Of a DNA stretch of 14,359 bases, positions 1-9,100 are shown piece by piece. The first letter of the stretch is position 1; each line of letters opens with the position of its first letter. The notes under the pieces are model-generated. The model saw nothing but the letters and a program-made list of their open reading frames with translations, was not told the origin of the DNA and searched no databases. Made by a program: the position numbers and the translations under genes. This stretch comes from Planctomycetaceae bacterium (GTDB taxonomy: Bacteria > Planctomycetota > Planctomycetia > Pirellulales > UBA1268), in assembly GCA_002694955.1 (NCBI GenBank), contig NZNR01000020.1, positions 9,516 to 23,874 on the forward strand, read 5' to 3'.

Positions 1-3000
1 CGCCCACACCCGTGGCAGAGTCTGACGCCGGAACAGCAAGAGTTTCAAGCGACGAAAATGGCAATCCATGCTGCCATGATTGATGCAATGGATCAGGCAG
101 TTGGCAAAGTCATTGAACAGCTCGAGGCAATGGATGCGCTCGACAACACACTGATTTTCTGCCTGAGTGATAATGGTGGGTCAGCTGAGATTATGGTTCG
201 TGGGAAAGGGCATGACCGACAACTCCCAGCCGGTTCTGCAGGCACCTATCTCTGCCTTGGACCGGGTTGGTCTAGCTGTGCCAATACTCCCTTCCGTCGC
301 CATAAGACCTGGGTTCATGAAGGAGGTATTTCGACCAGCTGGATTGTGCATTGGCCAGATGGAATTCCATCAAAGAGCGCACTACGCGAACAGCCAGTCC
401 ATGTCATTGATATCGCTCCAACAGTGCTTGAGCTGGCAGGTGTCGAACAACCAAAAGAGCATTCCAGTGAGACTGAACCGCCGCTGCAGGGTCGAAGCTT
501 TGTGAAATGTCTTACAGACCCTACCGCTCCACCACCGCATGAAACACTGTGGTGGTGCCACGATGGACATCGGGCAGTTCGACAGAACAACTGGAAGCTT
601 GTTGCTGCGAGAGATGAGCCGTGGGAACTCTATGATCTGTCGTCAGATCGAACCGAACAAAACAACGTCGCATCAGCGCATCCAGAGCAGGTCAAACAGC
701 TTGAGAATGATTGGAATGAGATTGCGACGCAAAACCAACGACTTGCCGATCTGGACGGCAAGAATAAACCTCAGGGAAAGCCGAAAAAGAAAAAGCCAGT
801 TGTAAAAAAACCAGCTGCCAAAAAACCAGCTCCAAAAAAACAGGCAGTGAGTCAAACTGGTAAGACGAAGAATGCGCAGACAGGGAAACCCCACTCGTCT
901 CCACCCAATGTTGTGATCATCTTTACCGATGACATGGGCTATGCCGACCCGGCCTGTTTTGGAGGAACGTATGCTCCAACACCAAACATCGACAGGTTAG
1001 CGCGGGAAGGAATCAAACTCACTGACTTTCATGTTGCCCAACCTGTTTGTTCGGCATCCCGAGCAGCACTGCTCACTGGTTGCTATCCCAATCGTATTGG
1101 GATCCATGGCGCATTAAGTCCGAAAGTGACACATGGTCTTTCAACTGAGGAGACAACGCTGGCTGAGTTGTTGCGATCTCGAGGATATCGGACAGGCATG
1201 GTCGGCAAGTGGCACCTTGGCCATCATCGTCAGTTTCTTCCCACACGACATGGCTTTGATGAATATTTTGGATTGCCATATTCCAACGATATGTGGCCGT
1301 ACCATCCAAGTGCAAAGCCGGGTACGTATCCACCTCTGCCGCTATTTGAAAATGAGAAAGTCATTGATAAGGAAGTCAGTCCCGAAGATCAGACCACGCT
1401 GACCAAGCGATATGCTCAACGCGCTGTCGATTTTCTTAAACGTGCCGGCACGCAAAAAGATGGCCGCCCCTTCTTTCTCTATCTAGCGCATTCAATGCCG
1501 CATGTACCGCTTTTTGCGAGCAAGAGTTTTCAAGGGAAAGCGGCGGGTGGTCTCTATGGGGATGTTGTGGCAGAGATTGATGCTTCCGTTGGATCGGTAC
1601 TTACCGCACTCGAGGAGACCGGACACCTTGATGACACCCTTGTACTTTTTACCAGCGATAATGGTCCATGGCTTTCCTATGGCAACCATGCTGGCTCAGC
1701 CGGTTCTTTTCGGGAAGGAAAGGGAACAACATTTGAAGGCGGCGTGCGTGTGCCGTGCGTTGCTCGGCTCCCTGGGGTCATCCCGGCAGGGACAGTCAGT
1801 GATGAATCACTGATGACGATAGATCTGTTGCCATCAATTGCCCATCTCACCGGCCAACCATTGAAAATGGATGCTGAGGGTCATTGCATCCTGCGTGGGA
1901 AAAAGATTGACGGGCATGATCACCTCGATCTTTTTTGTGGTGGAACACGAGCTGCTGATGCGCCTGACACCTATCATTTTTATTACAAAAAAAATGAGCT
2001 TCAAGCAGTCCGAAAGGGAGACTGGAAACTCTTCTTTCCGCATAGCTACAGAACAATGCAAGGGCAGGAGCTAGGTCAGGACGGAAAACCTGGAAGATAT
2101 GCCCAGCATAAAATTGGTGAGGAACTCTTTGATCTTTCAACTGATCCAAATGAGACAAAGGATGTTGCCAAACAGCATCCCAAGGTTGTCAAACAACTGC
2201 AGGCCATTGCCGAAAAAGCCAGAGAGGAGCTTGGTGATAGCCTGAACAAGCGAACCGGAAAAGAAGCGAGACCAGCAGGACAGCTATCGAAAGAAAATGA
2301 TTCAAAGGCCAACCCGTCAAAAGCTGCAAGAAAGCAAAAGACAATACCAGTTCGACTGGTGTCACACGCACCAACACTCTCGGGACGACGCCCAAATATC
2401 ATCTACGTCATGACAGATGATCAGGGATACGGTGATATTGCCAGTCATGGCAATCCGGTATTGAAAACACCGTTTCTTGACCGGATGCGAAAACAGAGTG
2501 TGTGTTTGACGGAATACCATGTCAGTCCGACGTGTGCTCCAACTCGAGCATCACTTATGACTGGTCAACATGAATTTCGTTCGGGCGTTACGCATACGAT
2601 TCATGAACGAGAACGGATGGCACTTTCACAAACAACACTTCCAGAACTCTTGAAAACGGCGGGATACACGACAGGGATTTTTGGCAAGTGGCATCTTGGT
2701 GATGAAGATCCATACCAGCCAGGTAGTCGTGGGTTTGACCGAGTATTCATTCACGGTGGTGGAGGTATTGGGCAGAGTTTTCCCGGTAGTTGTGGCGATG
2801 CACCTGGGAACAAATATTTTAATCCAATGATTCGAAGTGACGGCAGATTTGTCCAGACCCGTGGGTACTGCACCGATATCTTTTTTCGTGAAGCTGAAAC
2901 ATGGATTGCAAAGTGCAAGGAAAAAGATACACCTTTTTTCTGCTACCTATCGACAAACGCCCCACACGGACCACTTATTCCTCCTGCATCTGGTGACGAC

Positions 3001-4632
3001 CATTATCGCAAAGCGCTGCAGGAAGCTGGATTGAAAAATGCAAAACAGATTGATCGTGTTGCGCCGTTTTATGCAATGGTTGAAAACATCGATACCAATA
3101 TGGGGCGATTACTTCGCACGATTGATTCACTCGGGCTTGCAGACAATACACTCATTGTTTTTTCAACAGACAATGGATCAGCAGCGGGTAGTAGTTTCTA
3201 CAACGCCGAAATGCATGGATCGAAAAACTCCCCGTATCGGGGTGGGACACGCGTCCCAGCGTTTTGGAAATGGAAGGGAGTCCTGCCAGAAGGCGTCAAT
3301 GTTCCACAGGTCACAGCACATATCGATGTGCTGCCGACACTCTGCGAGCTTGCCGGTGTCAAGGTGCCCGAAGCCGTTGATACAAAAATTGAAGGCCGAA
3401 GTCTTGTTCCATTACTTATGAATCAAAACGCTGAGTGGCCAGACCGCCCGTTGGTTACTCATCAGGGACGGTGGAAACGTGGTGAGGCTGCTCAGAATGC
3501 CTATAAAAACTGCCGTATTCGAGAAGGCAGATGGAGTCTGGTTAATACCCAAAACAAACCAGATGCCTGGGAGCTCTATGACATCGATTCTGACCCAAGT
3601 GAAGAACACGATATCGCTGCAGAGCATCAAGATGTTGTTCACCGCCTAGCGACTACCTATGAGAAATGGTGGGAAAGTGTCCAGCCAGACCTTGTCAATG
3701 AAGATGTTGATGGGCCCTCAGAGAACCCATTTAAAACAGCCTACTGGAAGCAGTTTGGGCCACGGCCAACACAGGAAGACGTGAGTTATGGTAAGCACCA
3801 AAAACAAAAGCTTCATTTTTGGAAAACACCCTCAGCAACTGCAGAGAATCCTGCACCACTCCTTTTTTTCATTCATGGTGGAGGATGGTCCGCTGGAAAC
3901 CGTCTGAGTGGCTTGTCTCAAAATCTTCAACCCGCACTCGAAGCAGGTATATCAGTTGCATCGATTGAATACCGTTTTGTTGATGAAGCCGAAGGGATCG
4001 AGCCCCCTGTCAAAGCACCTCTTACGGATGCGGCACGGGCACTCCAGTTTGTTCGTAGTAAAGCATCAGCATGGCATCTTGATCCCAATCGGATCGTCGC
4101 AGCTGGTGGATCGGCTGGAGCGTGCACGAGTCTGTGGCTAGCATTGCATGATGAGATGGCAGACCCCACTAGTGATGATCCCGTAGCTCGTGAATCAACT
4201 CGGCTGACTGCTGTTGCTGTCAGTGGGGCACAAACAACACTTGATCCAAAGCAGATGAAAGAGTGGACTCCAAATAGTCACTATGGAGCTCATGCATTTG
4301 GCATTCCGATTCTTGCATCGGAGAGTGATCGACGAACCGGTCGATTCACGCGATTTCTTAAATCGAGAGAATTACTTTTACCGTGGATTCGGGAGTATTC
4401 TCCGTATGCACTTGTTACAGCGGATGACCCGCCTGTGTACATGACGTACAACAATAAACCGGCTCTTGGGCATGATGCAAAAGATCCAACCCACTCAGCC
4501 AACTTTGGCGTCAAATTAAAAGAACAACTCGATTCAGTGAAGGTGCCGTGTGAACTCGTCTATCCGGATGCACCGAATGTAAAGCATCCGAACCTGTCAG
4601 ATGCAGTGATTGATTTTCTTATTCCACAATAG
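1..4632 (+). CDS. Multi-sulfatase/esterase fusion protein: three sulfatase modules plus C-terminal alpha/beta-hydrolase (5' end outside window)
   Basis: The frame is open from base 1, so the gene starts upstream; the ATG at 58 lies inside a sulfatase fold and is not the true start. Module A (about 1-750) is the C-terminal half of an arylsulfatase, with metal-site Asp-Asn at 169-174 and an HEGG segment. A Lys/Pro/Ala linker (about 750-900) follows. Module B (about 901-2230) is complete: Asp-Asp at 928-933, CSASR at 1048-1062, GKWHLG, Asp-Asn at 1657-1662. A second charged linker leads to module C (about 2390-3750): Asp-Asp at 2416-2421, CAPTR at 2533-2547, Asp-Asn at 3169-3174. Module D (about 3780-4629) is an esterase/lipase-like hydrolase: HGGG at 3874-3885, nucleophile Ser of GGSAG at 4111-4113, probable catalytic Asp near 4423-4428 and His at 4585-4587. 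Sulfatases of this type hydrolyse sulfate esters after the motif Cys becomes formylglycine. No signal peptide precedes B, C or D, so all would be exported as one chain. Such tandem fusion is unusual; substrates are unknown. Confidence 0.93.
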   Translation, partial: RPHPWQSLTPEQQEFQATKMAIHAAMIDAMDQAVGKVIEQLEAMDALDNTLIFCLSDNGGSAEIMVRGKGHDRQLPAGSAGTYLCLGPGWSSCANTPFRRHKTWVHEGGISTSWIVHWPDGIPSKSALREQPVHVIDIAPTVLELAGVEQPKEHSSETEPPLQGRSFVKCLTDPTAPPPHETLWWCHDGHRAVRQNNWKLVAARDEPWELYDLSSDRTEQNNVASAHPEQVKQLENDWNEIATQNQRLADLDGKNKPQGKPKKKKPVVKKPAAKKPAPKKQAVSQTGKTKNAQTGKPHSSPPNVVIIFTDDMGYADPACFGGTYAPTPNIDRLAREGIKLTDFHVAQPVCSASRAALLTGCYPNRIGIHGALSPKVTHGLSTEETTLAELLRSRGYRTGMVGKWHLGHHRQFLPTRHGFDEYFGLPYSNDMWPYHPSAKPGTYPPLPLFENEKVIDKEVSPEDQTTLTKRYAQRAVDFLKRAGTQKDGRPFFLYLAHSMPHVPLFASKSFQGKAAGGLYGDVVAEIDASVGSVLTALEETGHLDDTLVLFTSDNGPWLSYGNHAGSAGSFREGKGTTFEGGVRVPCVARLPGVIPAGTVSDESLMTIDLLPSIAHLTGQPLKMDAEGHCILRGKKIDGHDHLDLFCGGTRAADAPDTYHFYYKKNELQAVRKGDWKLFFPHSYRTMQGQELGQDGKPGRYAQHKIGEELFDLSTDPNETKDVAKQHPKVVKQLQAIAEKAREELGDSLNKRTGKEARPAGQLSKENDSKANPSKAARKQKTIPVRLVSHAPTLSGRRPNIIYVMTDDQGYGDIASHGNPVLKTPFLDRMRKQSVCLTEYHVSPTCAPTRASLMTGQHEFRSGVTHTIHERERMALSQTTLPELLKTAGYTTGIFGKWHLGDEDPYQPGSRGFDRVFIHGGGGIGQSFPGSCGDAPGNKYFNPMIRSDGRFVQTRGYCTDIFFREAETWIAKCKEKDTPFFCYLSTNAPHGPLIPPASGDDHYRKALQEAGLKNAKQIDRVAPFYAMVENIDTNMGRLLRTIDSLGLADNTLIVFSTDNGSAAGSSFYNAEMHGSKNSPYRGGTRVPAFWKWKGVLPEGVNVPQVTAHIDVLPTLCELAGVKVPEAVDTKIEGRSLVPLLMNQNAEWPDRPLVTHQGRWKRGEAAQNAYKNCRIREGRWSLVNTQNKPDAWELYDIDSDPSEEHDIAAEHQDVVHRLATTYEKWWESVQPDLVNEDVDGPSENPFKTAYWKQFGPRPTQEDVSYGKHQKQKLHFWKTPSATAENPAPLLFFIHGGGWSAGNRLSGLSQNLQPALEAGISVASIEYRFVDEAEGIEPPVKAPLTDAARALQFVRSKASAWHLDPNRIVAAGGSAGACTSLWLALHDEMADPTSDDPVARESTRLTAVAVSGAQTTLDPKQMKEWTPNSHYGAHAFGIPILASESDRRTGRFTRFLKSRELLLPWIREYSPYALVTADDPPVYMTYNNKPALGHDAKDPTHSANFGVKLKEQLDSVKVPCELVYPDAPNVKHPNLSDAVIDFLIPQ
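784..850 (+). repeat. A-rich imperfect tandem repeat encoding the Lys/Pro/Ala linker, with poly-A slippery tracts
   Basis: The linker between sulfatase modules A and B is encoded by imperfect repeats of an AAAAAACCAGCT-like unit, giving KKPA-type repeats. It contains A7 at 804-810, A6 at 820-825 and A7 at 834-840. Both A7 runs are phased as A AAA AAA heptamers relative to the reading frame, the arrangement that favours -1 slippage. A TGA in frame +2 lies at 848-850 and a TAA in frame +3 at 861-863. The repeat is plain from the sequence; a role in recoding is only inferred. Confidence 0.7.
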
Positions 4633-4645
4633 TTCTGATTTGCTT

Positions 4646-4653
4646 AAAGAGGA
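4646..4653 (+). promoter_or_regulatory. Ribosome binding site that sets the start of the stand-alone sulfatase
   Basis: AAAGAGGA lies 7 bases before the ATG at 4661. It supports that start over the in-frame ATG at 4610, which lies inside the preceding gene and would put 17 residues in front of the signal peptide. Confidence 0.7.
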
Positions 4654-4660
4654 TTCTAAA

Positions 4661-6196
4661 ATGAAGCGTGTCATTTGTTGTTTTACAACGGTAACACTTA
4701 CAATTTTGTCTGGGTTTGTATTTTCAAAAGAGCCTCATTCAGAGAAGCGACCGAATATTCTCTTCATCATTGTTGATGATCAATCTCCATTTGACTTCAA
4801 ATTCTATAACCCATCCTCAACGCTCAACGCACCGTGTATTGAGAATCTGGCTCGTGAGGGAATGGTATTCGATGCGGCGTACCATATGGGTTCATTTTCT
4901 GGCGCTGTCTGCACACCCAGTCGGCATATGGTGATGTGTGGTCGAACGGTATGGCATCTGCCAATCGGTCCAAAGAAGGCACGCGGTGAAGAGGGAAAAT
5001 CACGTCAGCCAAACGTTGCATTACATTGTCCGCCAGGACTTGAATCAAACACACTCGCTGCCGTGTTCAATCGAGCTGGTTACGACACCATGCGGACATG
5101 CAAGCGTGGCAATAGTTATGAAAAAGCGAATCAGCAATTTACAGTCCGAAATGATGCGACCAAGCGGGGCGGTACGGCAGAGAAAGGGAGTCAATGGCAT
5201 GGTGATCAGGTCATTGATTTTCTAACAGAACGTGACAAGTCTGGTGATGAAGATCCTTTTCTTATCTATTTTGGATTGTCACATCCTCACGATACACGTG
5301 ATGGAACACCTGAATACCTGGCGCATTATGGGGCTACAAATCACACGGATAAAAAAGAGCTTCCAGCGACTCATGAGAAGCAACCACCGCTACCCCCAAA
5401 CTGGCTCCCAGCACATCCATTCGACAACACCCATATGGATGTTCGTGATGAAGTATCAGTCAGTGGTGTCTGGAGCAATCGTGACCCACAGACCATTCGC
5501 AATGAAATTGGACGTGAATATGCGTGTAGTGAAAACATTGACGCGCAGGTACAACGCGTGCTTGAAAAGCTCACCGCCATGGGTGAACTTGAAAATACAT
5601 GGATTTTCTATACATCTGACCATGGTATTGCGATTGGTCGTCATGGCCTTCAAGGAAAACAAAATCTCTATGAGCACACCTGGCGAGTGCCCCTGATTGT
5701 AAAAGGACCAGGCGTGCGCCCTGGCAGCCGGATGCCAGGCAATACGTATCTTGGTGATACGCTGGCAACGTTGTGTGCTATCACGGGTGTGACCCCACCT
5801 CCAACGGATGAGGGGAAAAGCTTCCTTCCGGTTCTTAAAGAGAAGACAGAAACAGTTAGAGATGTTCTGTACGGGGTCTACTGCGGTGGTCAAAAGCCCG
5901 GAATGCGAAGTGTTCGTAAAGGTGACTGGAAACTCATCAAGTACGAATCACCATCTGGTGGCCTTCACACACAACTTTTCAATATTCAAGAGAACCCACA
6001 TGAGTTTCTTGCTGAGCATCATGTTCCGGGTGTGCTCAAAAGGCTTCCAGAGCAACCATCTCCGCAACAGAAAAATCTTGCAGATGAACCAGACCACGCC
6101 ACAACTCGTTCAGCGATGGAGTCATTGTTGCTTGAACAAATGATTCAACATGATGACCCATATCGCTTTTCTGACCAACCAACGAAAGAACAATGA
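4661..6196 (+). CDS. Exported sulfatase (single domain, formylglycine-dependent)
   Basis: This is a 511-residue S1-type sulfatase, a normal length for the family. Residues 1 to about 22 form a signal peptide (MKR, a hydrophobic core, then a polar FSKEP region), so the enzyme acts in the periplasm or outside the cell. The core follows at once: RPNILFIIVDD with metal ligands Asp39-Asp40, the formylglycine motif CTPSR at 84-88, and Asp320-His321 with Lys333 in the distal metal/substrate site. The C-terminal part has the usual RKGDWKLI strand near 419-426. Cys84 would be converted to formylglycine by a maturation enzyme not encoded here. The gene starts 28 bases after the fusion gene and its stop overlaps the next start (ATGA), so co-transcription and translational coupling are likely. 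The sulfated substrate cannot be read from the sequence; the neighbours suggest a polysaccharide. Confidence 0.94.
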   Translation: MKRVICCFTTVTLTILSGFVFSKEPHSEKRPNILFIIVDDQSPFDFKFYNPSSTLNAPCIENLAREGMVFDAAYHMGSFSGAVCTPSRHMVMCGRTVWHLPIGPKKARGEEGKSRQPNVALHCPPGLESNTLAAVFNRAGYDTMRTCKRGNSYEKANQQFTVRNDATKRGGTAEKGSQWHGDQVIDFLTERDKSGDEDPFLIYFGLSHPHDTRDGTPEYLAHYGATNHTDKKELPATHEKQPPLPPNWLPAHPFDNTHMDVRDEVSVSGVWSNRDPQTIRNEIGREYACSENIDAQVQRVLEKLTAMGELENTWIFYTSDHGIAIGRHGLQGKQNLYEHTWRVPLIVKGPGVRPGSRMPGNTYLGDTLATLCAITGVTPPPTDEGKSFLPVLKEKTETVRDVLYGVYCGGQKPGMRSVRKGDWKLIKYESPSGGLHTQLFNIQENPHEFLAEHHVPGVLKRLPEQPSPQQKNLADEPDHATTRSAMESLLLEQMIQHDDPYRFSDQPTKEQ

Positions 6197-9100
6197 GCAT
6201 GAAGAATATCCGCTCCATTCTTATCCTAATATGCCTGGCAACTGTGTTGTACATGGCCCCGGCACTGGCAGAGAACCGTCCGAATATCGTGCTCTTTCTT
6301 GCCGATGACATGGGCTATGGTGAACTTGGGTGCTATGGGAACGCTGATGCGATCACGCCGAATCTTGACCGATTCGCCGCCGAGGGTCTTCGGCTGACAG
6401 ACTGCCATGCGGCATCAAGTGTCTGCTCACCAGCTCGGTCGAGCCTGCTTACTGGACGGACACCGTTTCGGAATGGAGTCTTTACCTGGATTCCAAACGG
6501 GAGCCCGATTCATCTTCGTACGAGTGAACAGGCACTTCCAAAGCTACTTCAGCAAGCAGGGTATGACACCTGCCATGTTGGTAAGTGGCATCTCAACGGA
6601 CTTTTCAATTCACCAGATCAACCACAACCATCCGATCATGGGTATGCCTGGTGGCTTGCGACACAAAACAATGCAGCACCAAGCCATGCATTTCCCAATA
6701 ATTTTGTAAGGAATGGGAAAGAGGTTGGAAAAGTCGATGCGTATTCAGCTCCATTTATTGCACAAGAAGCTGCGTCATGGCTTGAGACCAAGCGAGATCC
6801 AACAAAGCCTTTTTTTCTTGCTGTCTGGACACATGAACCGCACTATCCAATAGCATCTGCAGAGCGATATCAAAACCAGCATGCAGGTATTGCAGATCGT
6901 GAGGAGCGAACCTACCGAGCGAATATCACACAGCTTGATGATGCATTTGGAACGGTCATGGATTCGTTGGATAAACTCGGTGTTCGTGATTCGACGCTTG
7001 TCTTTTTTACAAGTGACAACGGCCCGGAAGGTGCTGGCAACAAGGGGCCAGGTCGTGGTCTTGCTGGTGACCTTCGTGGTCGTAAGCGATCTATGTATGA
7101 AGGGGGCCATCGAGTTCCCGGGATCGTGCGGTGGCCGGGCCAGATTGAGCCAGGTAGTGAAAGTGATCTCCCAATTATCGGAAGTGATTTTTTCCCTACG
7201 GCACTTGCGGCTGCTGGTATTCAGCCGCCTCAAAAAACATATGACGGGGTGAATCTCTTGCCTGCTCTTGATGGCGCCCCAATCAAACGAACAAAGCCTC
7301 TTTATTGGCGATGGGGTGGTTCTGTTGCCTACCGTGAGGGTCCTTGGAAGATCGTCGTTGATGAATCATTTGAAAATCCAGAACTCTATAATCTTGATAG
7401 TGACGTTGCCGAGACAACAGACCTGTCGACGGATGAGCCTGAACGTCTTGCCAACATGATGCAGCGACTGCGGCAGTACACCCACGAAGTCGAAGCAGAG
7501 GCTCCTGACTGGTGGAAGAATCAGTCGTATCGCAAAAAAAAGAAAAAGCCGACAAGTAATGCTACATCAGCAAAGCAATCACAAAAAACAGCATTCATTC
7601 CAGCGATTCATCGCAAAAAGACTTCTGTTGTTCTAACCGCGGCGCCCCGGACGAAGCAGAAGGCGGCAGAGCCAGAAAAACAAGAAGATTATTCGCAGTA
7701 TGCGCTTTTTCTCGATACCGCGGAGCGACCGCCTGCTTGTGAGGCCGAAAGAACTTCTCTGCCACTCCAACTGAAGCGAGGTGATCATATATGCCTGATT
7801 GGAAATACGCTTTTTGAGCGAGCTCAGTTGTTTGGTTCTATACCAGCAACAATTCATGCAGGATTTCCAGATCATGAACTGGTCATCCGGACTCTGGCCT
7901 GGTCTGGAGATGAAGTTGGCTTGATGCCACGTCCGGAAAATTTTGCTGATCTTGATCAGCATCTTTTTCATGAGAAAGCAGATGTCATCTTTGCGGCATT
8001 TGGGTTCAATGAATCGTTTGCTGGTGAAGCCGGTATTCCAGAATTCCGTCAGCGACTCGAAGCATTTCTGGAACGCACGAAGACAAAAGCCTTCAATGGA
8101 AAGACAGCCCCACGAATCATTCTCGTTTCACCTATTCCAAATGAAAACGTGCCTGGTGTATCTGCCGCTGATCAAAATAACGAGAATATTGCTCGCTATA
8201 CATCAGTGATGAAAGAGGTAGCAGCTGAGCAACACGTCGCTTTCATTGATGTCGATACGCCAATGCGTGCTGTGCTGAGTGGTACTGGTGATTTAACGAG
8301 CAATGGATGCCATCTCACCAAAGAGGGCTATGCCATATTTGCTAGTACGTTTTTTGAATCTTGTTTTGGGCGTCCTGCAAACAGTGTTACGGAATCATTG
8401 CGTCTTGCTGTTGTTGATTTGGAGCGACAGTTTTTCCGACGATATCGGCCTCTGAATACCTTCTATTACACAGGTGGCCGAAATGAACGGTATGGATATC
8501 TTGATTTTCTTCCAGCCATGAGAAATTTTGAGATCATGTGCGCGAATCGAGATCGAAGGATCTGGGATATAGCTCATGGCCGACCGGTTTCTGAACAGGT
8601 CGACGATTCAAATGTTCCTGAATTACCGGCTGCTCTTGAAACACGTGGTGCCAATAACTGGCTGCCAGCATCTGAGGAACAGAAAGCCTTCAAAGTTGAT
8701 CCACGATTTGAGGTTAATCTGTTTGCAGGGGAAGAAGAATTTCCTGAAATCGCCAATCCTATTCAGGTTCGCTGGGATACACGAGGTCGGCTTTGGGTGT
8801 GTACGTCACAGGCATATCCACATATCTATCCTGGATTCGAGCCACATGATCGGCTTGTGATTCTGGAAGATACTGATGGCGATGGAAAAGCAGACACTTC
8901 AAAAATTTTTGCTGATGATCTTCATGTTCCCTTATCGTTCGAATTTGGGGATGGCGGAGTGTATGTCTCGGAACAACCTAACCTGACATTCCTTAAGGAT
9001 GTCGATGGAGATGACCGTGCTGATGTTCACGAGGTTGTTCTTTCTGGATTTGGTACAGAAGACTCGCATCATGCATTACATGACTTTATCTGGACGCCTG

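Noticed and set aside
750..910. The first fusion junction as a sequencing error that hides a stop and a separate downstream gene
   Set aside because: None of the three forward frames after the A runs encodes a signal peptide or a plausible start with a ribosome binding site before module B, so a simple indel would not restore a normal gene. It cannot be fully excluded without reads.
4610..4660. ATG at 4610 as the start of the stand-alone sulfatase
   Set aside because: It lies inside the preceding gene and would place an extra segment before a good signal peptide; the ATG at 4661 has a clear ribosome binding site.
5456..5893. Antisense open frame of 145 codons within the stand-alone sulfatase gene
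   Set aside because: It is a shadow of the sulfatase frame, with no ribosome binding site and no recognisable protein features. The other internal antisense and out-of-frame ORFs were dropped for the same reason.
7615..7650. Vestigial signal peptide (basic residues then a short SVVLTAA stretch) in the sulfatase-SGNH linker
   Set aside because: The hydrophobic stretch is too short for a signal peptide and there is no start codon or ribosome binding site in front of it. A relic of fusion is possible but unsupported.
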